The position numbers were made by a program, and so were the translations under genes. Under the pieces are notes generated by a model. The model had not been told where the DNA came from. It did not search any database and saw nothing but the letters and a program-made list of their open reading frames with translations. DNA of 64,000 nucleotides from FEB-25 sp963822175 (lineage in GTDB: Bacteria > Chloroflexota > Anaerolineae > Anaerolineales > UBA4823). The stretch's first letter is position 1; the number at the start of each line of letters is the position of its first letter. Shown one piece after another: positions 58,613-64,000 of this stretch. The stretch lies in assembly GCA_963822175.1 (NCBI GenBank), contig CAWGGJ010000003.1, positions 1 through 64,000 on the forward strand, given 5' to 3'.

Positions 58613-58626
58613 GAACATATAAAAGT

Positions 58627-58654
58627 AGAACCATATTTGGATCGATATGGCTCT
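58627..58654 (+). terminator. intrinsic terminator of the HEPN-DUF166 unit
   Basis: AGAACCATAT (58627-58636) pairs with ATATGGCTCT (58645-58654) with one mismatch, followed by TATTTTCTGG. Confidence 0.5.
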
Positions 58655-58697
58655 TATTTTCTGGATTATCGATGACGATAGCTAATCTAACAAGGAG

Positions 58698-59003
58698 CTA
58701 GTTTCTTTTCTTCGATGATTGGATCATTCCCAGCGCACTGATAATTACTACGATTAATCGGATCCATATCGAAAGTACAAACAGCATTCCGGTGAGCCCC
58801 ACCATTAAGAATAATATCACTTCCTTGAGGTCAATATCAGACGAATCTACCTGTGGAAATGAATACTCCATTAAACCCTTTTGTAAACTCTTTATGAATT
58901 CTGGTCTGGGTGAGACTGGCTTGAGACTTGATTGTAGTATCGTTTCAATATCAAGCAAATCTTTCTGATATCGTTTTCGCTTAAATCCAGTAAATTTGAA
59001 CAT
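58698..59003 (-). CDS. small membrane-anchored protein, possible anti-sigma partner
   Basis: The 101-residue protein has a soluble N-terminal half (LDIETILQSSLKPVSPRPEFIKSLQKGLMEY) and two hydrophobic spans at about 63-95. It is the third gene of the operon sigma factor-DegV-this gene. Similar short proteins with a PRPEFVxxL-type segment and a membrane anchor accompany ECF sigma factors in Chloroflexi; an anti-sigma or membrane tether role is inferred from position. It lacks the zinc-binding HxxxCxxC of ZAS anti-sigma factors. Confidence 0.55.
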   Translation of the reverse strand: MFKFTGFKRKRYQKDLLDIETILQSSLKPVSPRPEFIKSLQKGLMEYSFPQVDSSDIDLKEVILFLMVGLTGMLFVLSIWIRLIVVIISALGMIQSSKKRN

Positions 59004-59017
59004 TTTATCTCCGTGAT

Positions 59018-59860
59018 TTAGCCCACCATGTAAGCGACAATTCCTATCGTGCCAGGACCAAGATTTGCTGCCACTCCAATCGATAAATCGGTAAGGATCA
59101 CCTCATTTACTTGAAAGGTCTCCCTTACTTTTTGCATCAACAATTTAGCAACCTCAAGAGATTGTGAATGTACTATTGCAATGTTTACTAGCTGGTCATC
59201 GACCCTTTCATAAATGATCTCCAATATACGGTCAAGTGCTCGTTGGCGTGTGCGTACCCTTTCCCGCATATCCAAAGCCCCATCCTTTAAAATAATCACT
59301 GGCTTTATCTTCACCAATGTGGCGATAGCAGCCTGGAAAGCCTTAACCCTGCCACTTTTCCGGGCATACTCAAGTGTGTCCAAAGTCAATACGATATTTA
59401 CATTCTGGCGGATAGCTTCCAAACGCGCGAATATCGTTTGTAAGGAAGCTCCGGCTTTCTCAAGCTGACGTACTTCCTTACACATAAAACCCATTGCTGC
59501 AGAACCTGCGCCGGAGTCAATAGGTATTATGTTTAACTCGCTTCTTAACTCGTGAGAGGCTAATACCGCTGAATTAAATGTGCCTGATAATTTACTGGTC
59601 ACATGCAATGACAAGATCGTATCACCTGCATGGGAAATATGTTTGTAAAATTCTACGAATTGTTGAGGTGTCGGTTGTGATGTCTTGGGAATCGTGCGTG
59701 ATGCATCTGCAATGCGGTAAAAATCCTCATCACTCAAATCAACTCCTTGCAAATACATCTTATTGCCAAAATGTATATTAATCGGAATAACTTGAACATC
59801 ATATTCCGATTGCCATTGCTTAGGTATATCCCCTGCCCCATCAATAACAATTTTTAACAT
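59018..59860 (-). CDS. DegV family fatty acid-binding protein
   Basis: This 280-residue protein has the DegV pattern: IDGAGDIPKQWQSEY at the start, TSQPTPQQFVEFY, LSLHVTSKLSGTF and IPIDSGAGSAAMGF, which form the lipid-binding pocket. DegV/FakB proteins bind a fatty acid and present it to the kinase FakA, so that acyl-phosphate can be used by PlsX/PlsY. No fakA is in view, but plsY is present elsewhere in the window. It overlaps the sigma factor stop by one base (TAATG) and leads to the small membrane gene. Confidence 0.88.
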   Translation of the reverse strand: MLKIVIDGAGDIPKQWQSEYDVQVIPINIHFGNKMYLQGVDLSDEDFYRIADASRTIPKTSQPTPQQFVEFYKHISHAGDTILSLHVTSKLSGTFNSAVLASHELRSELNIIPIDSGAGSAAMGFMCKEVRQLEKAGASLQTIFARLEAIRQNVNIVLTLDTLEYARKSGRVKAFQAAIATLVKIKPVIILKDGALDMRERVRTRQRALDRILEIIYERVDDQLVNIAIVHSQSLEVAKLLMQKVRETFQVNEVILTDLSIGVAANLGPGTIGIVAYMVG

Positions 59861-60450
59861 TATTGTAGTCCTTGGTACCCAATATCCTGATCATTGGAAA
59901 TATTTTCCATGTCACCCCGTAGGGATAGTAGTGTCCGGTGATATAAGCTCTTGACTGCTCCTTCAGTTTTGCCCATTATTTGACCAATTTCAGCATTCGA
60001 TAAATGCTCCACAAACTTTAGGATGATCAACTGTTGTCTTTCTGGGGGCAATTCTCGGATCATCTGTAATAAACGATCCCGCTCCTCCAGATACAGCAAA
60101 GTTACCTCCGGATGCTCGGAATGTGGTATGGAAGCAAACCCCTCATCCAGTGAGATTTCAGGTCGTCGTCCACGATCACGATGCCAATTGGCTACCAGAT
60201 TATGGGCAATTCGATATAACCAGGCAGATACAGGCAATCCTCGTTCCTGGTATTGGGGAATTCTCCTCATTGCACGAAAGAAAACCCGGGCTGTTAGATC
60301 TTCAGCATCGTGCTGGTTACCAGTACGGTAAAAAACATAGTTAAAGATCCGTTCGACATATTGCTCATAAAGCATGCCGAATGCTTCATGATCTCCCTGA
60401 ATTGCCCGGTTTACGGTCTTATCTTCGCTGATATCTGACAAACCAATCAC
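59860..60450 (-). CDS. ECF-type sigma factor
   Basis: This 196-residue protein has sigma region 2 (FGMLYEQYVERIFNYVFYRTGNQHDAEDLTARVFFRAMRRI, about 23-64) and region 4 (LPPERQQLIILKFVEHLSNAEIGQIMGKTEGAVKSLYHRTLLSL), with the typical HDAEDLT and SNAEIG motifs. Start GTG 60450. It is the first gene of a three-gene unit with degV and the small membrane protein, so it probably directs its own operon and an unknown regulon. An inverted repeat lies just upstream. Confidence 0.9.
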   Translation of the reverse strand: MIGLSDISEDKTVNRAIQGDHEAFGMLYEQYVERIFNYVFYRTGNQHDAEDLTARVFFRAMRRIPQYQERGLPVSAWLYRIAHNLVANWHRDRGRRPEISLDEGFASIPHSEHPEVTLLYLEERDRLLQMIRELPPERQQLIILKFVEHLSNAEIGQIMGKTEGAVKSLYHRTLLSLRGDMENISNDQDIGYQGLQ

Positions 60451-60465
60451 TCTTCACCGGTGGGA

Positions 60466-60482
60466 GTTCTTTTAAAAAGAAC
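60466..60482. promoter_or_regulatory. inverted repeat upstream of the sigma factor gene
   Basis: GTTCTTTTAAAAAGAAC, an almost perfect palindrome, lies 16 bases upstream of the GTG start. It may be an operator or the core of an autoregulated promoter. No classical promoter boxes were seen near it. The rest of the 240-base gap (60451-60690) shows no gene. Confidence 0.4.
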
Positions 60483-60690
60483 CCCGACCATCGAAATTAG
60501 TTGCTTTGAGTAGATCATGCCTAATGTGGACTTGCACATGGATGGGTTTCCATCTCCATCCTCAAGTAATTTCTGGGTTTGGGACTTACGCATATTGGCG
60601 AGATGGTCCCAGTTAAGATCATAACCATTGGGTTACTGCCTTCACTATCGTCAATGTATCCAGGATTAGCATTTTGAAATCAACCAAAAC

Positions 60691-61164
60691 TCACCCTTGA
60701 TTTAGTATAGCAGTATGCAATATTCTCTCAAGACCATCAGAAAGAATTAGTCGCAGTTCATCAGCAGTTGTCTGATAATCTTCAATTTCTCCGCCGATCG
60801 GATCATCTATGTCTTTTATGATTCCGACCATCTCACTTAACATGAAAATTCGTTCCGCAATTCGTATATATTGTTCCTGCAATATTTCTTTATGAATGCT
60901 TTCCATGGTAAGGATTAGGTCAAATTTCTTCACAAATCCATTCTTGACCGGCTGAGACCGATGTGCACTAATATCAATTCCCATCATTTGCATCACCAGT
61001 TGAGAAAACGGGGCGGGAGGATTTCCGTAGTTAGCCCAAACACCTGCTGAATTTATATGCCATTGATCTTTGTCCGGTCTAAACTCAACCAAACTTTTTA
61101 ATATCCCCTCTCCCATTGGTGAGCGGCATATATTGGCAGTGCATACAATCAGGATAGATGGCAT
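60691..61164 (-). CDS. low-molecular-weight protein tyrosine phosphatase
   Basis: The 157-residue enzyme has the P-loop CTANICRS (Cys8, Arg14) and a late general-acid DDPIGG. It removes phosphate from tyrosine, or acts like arsenate reductase. ATG 61164 is preferred; an in-frame TTG nine bases earlier is possible. It is oriented like the RfaH-like gene 175 bases upstream, and such pairs often occur near exopolysaccharide genes, which however are not in this window. Its own regulation is not visible. Confidence 0.85.
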   Translation of the reverse strand: MPSILIVCTANICRSPMGEGILKSLVEFRPDKDQWHINSAGVWANYGNPPAPFSQLVMQMMGIDISAHRSQPVKNGFVKKFDLILTMESIHKEILQEQYIRIAERIFMLSEMVGIIKDIDDPIGGEIEDYQTTADELRLILSDGLERILHTAILNQG

Positions 61165-61339
61165 AATCCTCAATTATAAAGGCAGATTATTGAAAAACAA
61201 TATAGGTGCTTGATAAATTCCATATATCAAGATAAACAACAATGTATTCTAATCCCGTAATTCATGATTTTTAGCAGATCTTGGTAATACACAACCAAAT
61301 AAACGAAATGGACTCCTCGTTATTTTTATGTAGGATAAT

Positions 61340-61852
61340 TCAAGAAGGTTTTTTTGGTTGCAGATGGCTGGCATCGAGCTCAATTGGAACGTACCGGTTG
61401 CTTAGAAATTGTAATAGAACTCGCACTCTCTCAGTACCAGGGAGGCGAGTATCAAATATTGCTTCGTATCCTTCAAACGGACCGTAATTTAACTTAACAA
61501 TATCCCCTTTATGCAATGTATCGAAAACTTCACCTCCGGCCTTTGCTATCTCCTCAACTCGTTGTTGAACAGCATAGATCAGATTATCTGGGACATGGGA
61601 AGGTTCACCACCAAAACTCACCAATCCGGTTGAGTGAGGCAACCATTGGAATGCGGATAATCCTACTTCATCGATATCTGCCCTAACAAATAAATAACCG
61701 GGAAAATATGGCTTATACTTTCGTGCGCGAGGGTTGACTGGATTCACCCGCAATCGTGGATAAAATACTTCGAATCCACGATCCCGGACTTGCTTCCACA
61801 CAACATCTTCTTTTCGTGCCTTGCTTCTTATTGCATACCAATGCAATGCCAT
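61340..61852 (-). CDS. NusG/RfaH-like transcription elongation factor
   Basis: This 170-residue protein begins MALHWYAIRSKARKEDVVWKQ and has FEVFYPRLRVNP, YKPYFPGYLFVRADI and a KOW-type end (GDIVKLNYGPFEGYEAIFD), the pattern of specialised NusG paralogs such as RfaH. These bind paused RNA polymerase and promote reading of long operons, often for surface polysaccharides. The organism must have its housekeeping NusG elsewhere. No ops-like pause element was recognised here. It stands alone between the M50 and phosphatase genes. Confidence 0.85.
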   Translation of the reverse strand: MALHWYAIRSKARKEDVVWKQVRDRGFEVFYPRLRVNPVNPRARKYKPYFPGYLFVRADIDEVGLSAFQWLPHSTGLVSFGGEPSHVPDNLIYAVQQRVEEIAKAGGEVFDTLHKGDIVKLNYGPFEGYEAIFDTRLPGTERVRVLLQFLSNRYVPIELDASHLQPKKPS

Positions 61853-61969
61853 AATTTTCCAATCTCTATGAAACTCTAGTCTGTACTGACGTACAAATAC
61901 AGATAATTATAATCACCTAGTAATCATGATTGTTATATGCATTTAGTATTACAATCATCCCAATATTCA

Positions 61970-62731
61970 TCATACCACCTGATAACCTGATACTCGTGAG
62001 ATTATCTTCCGGATAATCCAGGTAGGTGGAAGCAGTATCACATGTATGATTACCGTAATGCTAAAAACAACCATAATCGAATTTACTGCCGATTGAATAA
62101 ATAATCCAAAGTGAGATAATAACCAAGGTCCTGCTCCAAAAAAAAGGATCATTGATGTGAAAATCAGAATGACTATAAGGAGTGGTAACCATGCGCGTCG
62201 ATCAGAAGCCGAAGGCATCATCGTGCTGCTGACAGTAAATATCAGGTAGAACCAAAGCCAGAAATCCGGTTGATCCGTTAGCATTTTTAATATTTTACCA
62301 ATTGAACTTAGCTGCTCTTCAGCTAGGTTTACCCATAGAACATTAATCTCCAAACGGTAAACGCCTGCCAGGGCAATAAACACACATCCAGTGAAAAGAG
62401 GGGCTGCTCCAATCAAAGCATCTCGGATAAAATCGGTGGACTCCGTTTCAACATAACCAAGTTGAAGCCGTCCAGTACCCACTTTTCTAGGTATCAGTGA
62501 AAATCTACCAGTCCTGACACCCAATAAGCGTGCCATGAGAAAATGGCTGGTTTCATGGAGCAGCACACCTGGAAAAAACAGTAATGAAAATAATACCATT
62601 GAAATTTCAGGTTGGTGGGTGATCAATAAGAAAATAGCTTGAATTTCATGTTGCAGGAATCTTGGCAGGTAGAGGAGAGGAATCGATAAAAGCAAAAGGT
62701 AGATTAAACCTGCTAAACCATCCTTATCCAT
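61970..62731 (-). CDS. M50-like membrane metallopeptidase
   Basis: The 253-residue integral membrane protein has about six spans and HETSH at residues 59-63 in VLLHETSHFLMARLLGVRTG, the HExxH zinc site of site-2-protease-like enzymes at a membrane edge. A later Asp-containing segment (ASDRRAWLPLL) may complete the site. Its start overlaps the tpiA stop by one base, so it is co-translated with triosephosphate isomerase, without an evident functional link. Substrate unknown. Confidence 0.75.
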   Translation of the reverse strand: MDKDGLAGLIYLLLLSIPLLYLPRFLQHEIQAIFLLITHQPEISMVLFSLLFFPGVLLHETSHFLMARLLGVRTGRFSLIPRKVGTGRLQLGYVETESTDFIRDALIGAAPLFTGCVFIALAGVYRLEINVLWVNLAEEQLSSIGKILKMLTDQPDFWLWFYLIFTVSSTMMPSASDRRAWLPLLIVILIFTSMILFFGAGPWLLSHFGLFIQSAVNSIMVVFSITVIIHVILLPPTWIIRKIISRVSGYQVV

Positions 62732-63489
62732 TAATCGGCAGCAGCTGCTACAATTGGTATAAATTCAGATGCTTTAAGGCTTGCTCCACCGACCAAAGCG
62801 CCATCAATATCGGCATGCTTGAAAAATTCACCAGCGTTACTGGCCTTAACAGAACCCCCATATAAAATGCGTATCTCCTGGGCTAGCTGATCACCAAACA
62901 ATTGCCCCAATCCAGACCTGATAATGTCTGCAATCACCTGATTAGCCCCCTGTGCAGTCGCAGCCCGACCAGTCCCGATCGCCCACACAGGTTCATAAGC
63001 AATCACCATGGATTCAGCTGTATGAGGATCAATTCCATCCAATCCTTCCTTCAGCTGTCTGGAGACAACATCCCATGTGTTTCCTGACTCATTCTCATCA
63101 AGGGTTTCGCCAACACACATGATAGGCACTATTCCATGGCTAATCGCAGATTTCACTTTTCGATTCACACTTTCGTCAGTTTCACCAAAATAGGCACGTC
63201 GTTCAGAATGACCGATGATAACATACTTACAATACTCTGCCAGCATTGGCGCAGAAATTTCACCTGTATACGCCCCTGATTCTTCCCAGTGCATATTCTG
63301 AGCGCCTACACCGATGTCGGTGCCAGCCAACATTGCAGCCACAGGTAAAATTGATGTGAATGGTGGACAAATCACGATTTCAACCCCTTGGATCGCAGAT
63401 AAACCAGGCAATAATTCCGATATTAAAACGCGAGCTTGCGCAGTAGTATTGAACATTTTCCAGTTTCCAGCAACAAACGGACGACGCAT
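62731..63489 (-). CDS. tpiA: triosephosphate isomerase
   Basis: The 252-residue TIM interconverts the two triose phosphates. It has GNWKMF (Lys11), IIGHSERR (catalytic His) and IAYEPVWAIGTG (catalytic Glu), and the GGSVKASN phosphate loop. Start ATG 63489 follows GAGGTGAAT; an in-frame GTG two codons earlier is less likely. It lies downstream of pgk but after that gene's terminator, so it probably has its own promoter in the 63490-63680 region. Confidence 0.95.
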   Translation of the reverse strand: MRRPFVAGNWKMFNTTAQARVLISELLPGLSAIQGVEIVICPPFTSILPVAAMLAGTDIGVGAQNMHWEESGAYTGEISAPMLAEYCKYVIIGHSERRAYFGETDESVNRKVKSAISHGIVPIMCVGETLDENESGNTWDVVSRQLKEGLDGIDPHTAESMVIAYEPVWAIGTGRAATAQGANQVIADIIRSGLGQLFGDQLAQEIRILYGGSVKASNAGEFFKHADIDGALVGGASLKASEFIPIVAAAAD

Positions 63490-63681
63490 ATTCACCTCAA
63501 TGAAAATAGTTTTACAGCTTTTTGGAAAATCAAGATTACCTTCATAACATATATCACATTATTCTATCGCCATTCCATCCAGTCATGCCGAGTGGATTAC
63601 CGTGGTAAATCTTCAAATATACAGACACCCTGACTGATCTGATTGGACATCATGGTTAGGCTGGTTAAAATTATTATAAAA
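63490..63681. other. gap between pgk terminator and tpiA
   Basis: About 190 bases carry no gene on either strand. They must hold the tpiA promoter, but no pair of consensus boxes was recognised. Several A/T-rich blocks near 63540-63560 are candidates. Confidence 0.35.
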
Positions 63682-63722
63682 ATGCATCTCCTCGATCCCA
63701 TATATAGGCCGAGGAGATGCAT
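63682..63722 (-). terminator. intrinsic terminator of pgk
   Basis: ATGCATCTCCTCG (63682-63694) pairs with CGAGGAGATGCAT (63710-63722), 13 bp around a 15-base loop; on the minus strand TTTTTATAATAATTTT follows. Confidence 0.88.
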
Positions 63723-63731
63723 CCATTTCTT

Positions 63732-64000
63732 TTATTTATCCTGTAATGCCACTAATCCAGGCAGATCGATACCTTCCAGCATTTCTAGTGATGCGCCACC
63801 ACCAGTCGATATATGGGTGATTTGATCGGCCAGGCCAGCCTGATTAATCGCTGCCACTGAATCACCACCACCAATAATAGAAACTGCCCCACTGGCAGCC
63901 ACTGCTTTTGCTACCCCGACCGTACCTTCAGCAAATCGGGGAAATTCAAACACTCCCATGGGACCATTCCACACAATAGTTCCAGCATTTTCGAGTGTTT
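63732..64000 (-). CDS. pgk: phosphoglycerate kinase, C-terminal part (5' end outside window)
   Basis: The visible 89 residues are the C-terminal end of the ATP-producing glycolytic kinase: TLENAGTIVWNGPMGVFE, FAEGTVGVAKAVAASGA, IIGGGDSVAAINQAG and ISTGGGASLEMLEG, all diagnostic of the nucleotide-binding domain of Pgk. The frame is open to the window edge at 64000. It ends at 63732 and is followed by a strong terminator. Its partner in the next pathway step, tpiA, lies just downstream. Confidence 0.95.
   Translation of the reverse strand, partial: TLENAGTIVWNGPMGVFEFPRFAEGTVGVAKAVAASGAVSIIGGGDSVAAINQAGLADQITHISTGGGASLEMLEGIDLPGLVALQDK

Noticed and set aside
61853..61969. ops/JUMPstart-like element near the RfaH-like gene
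   Set aside because: No GGCGGTAGC-type sequence is present; only A/T-rich DNA with small inverted repeats.

Overview
The window looks like one contig piece from an anaerobic, probably acetogenic or hydrogenotrophic member of the Chloroflexota (most likely Anaerolineae). This placement is inferred from gene content: a transaldolase/glucose-6-phosphate isomerase fusion, a bacterial-type CODH/acetyl-CoA synthase set with an Hdr-Mvh hydrogenase, an EF-G-like GTPase, a T-box on valS, and a moderate G+C content. No 16S rRNA or other formal marker is present.

Positions 1-4400 are the end of a mobile element ending at a tRNA-Ala(CGC) gene on the minus strand. It holds a broken Toprim primase, a RecA-like replication ATPase interrupted by about four frameshifts, a small HDDWC-motif gene that is also shifted, two tandem PD-(D/E)xK nuclease paralogs, an excisionase-like HTH protein and an intact tyrosine integrase next to the 3' end of the tRNA. 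Positions 4600-32000 are mostly housekeeping genes: an M24 aminopeptidase, an esterase, an MFS carrier, a PAP2 phosphatase, an EF-G paralog, a methyltransferase, a phosphoglycerate mutase-like enzyme, a putative serine palmitoyltransferase plus 3-ketosphinganine reductase pair, an exonuclease/TPR protein, valS with its T-box leader, an MBL protein, plsY, a JAMM protease, a GT4 glycosyltransferase, yraN, miaA, an acyl-CoA ligase and a pentose-phosphate operon (tkt-rpiB-tal/pgi).

Positions 32293-56457 are one long, almost entirely co-directional metabolic island. It starts with hdrCBA and mvhDGA (a cytoplasmic electron-bifurcating [NiFe]-hydrogenase/heterodisulfide reductase-like complex) and a hydrogenase maturation protease. 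Next come a cyclic-nucleotide-binding-fold protein and a GNAT acetyltransferase, then a CxxC-less HMA-like protein. The carbonyl branch of the Wood-Ljungdahl pathway follows (CODH, acetyl-CoA synthase, both corrinoid protein subunits, the corrinoid activator and the methyltransferase), then malic enzyme, a thioredoxin-reductase-like flavoprotein without its redox CxxC, a fused MetV-MetF methylene-THF reductase, a degenerate HdrC-like protein and two CooC-type nickel insertion ATPases. Together they could take electrons from H2, reduce methylene-THF and CO2, and make acetyl-CoA; malic enzyme would link this to C3/C4 metabolism. The small proteins between the known enzymes are the most promising undescribed parts.

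Positions 56474-64000 hold an esterase, a HEPN-like/DUF166 pair, an ECF sigma factor-DegV-membrane protein operon, a low-molecular-weight phosphotyrosine phosphatase, a NusG/RfaH-like protein, an M50-like membrane protease, tpiA and the 3' end of pgk. Four otherwise conserved genes (valS, the acyl-CoA ligase, the hydrogenase small subunit and the corrinoid activator) are each interrupted by what reads as a single-base indel, at least two of them in homopolymer runs. This points to either consensus-sequence errors or real lesions, and should be kept in mind when reading the frameshifts in the mobile element.
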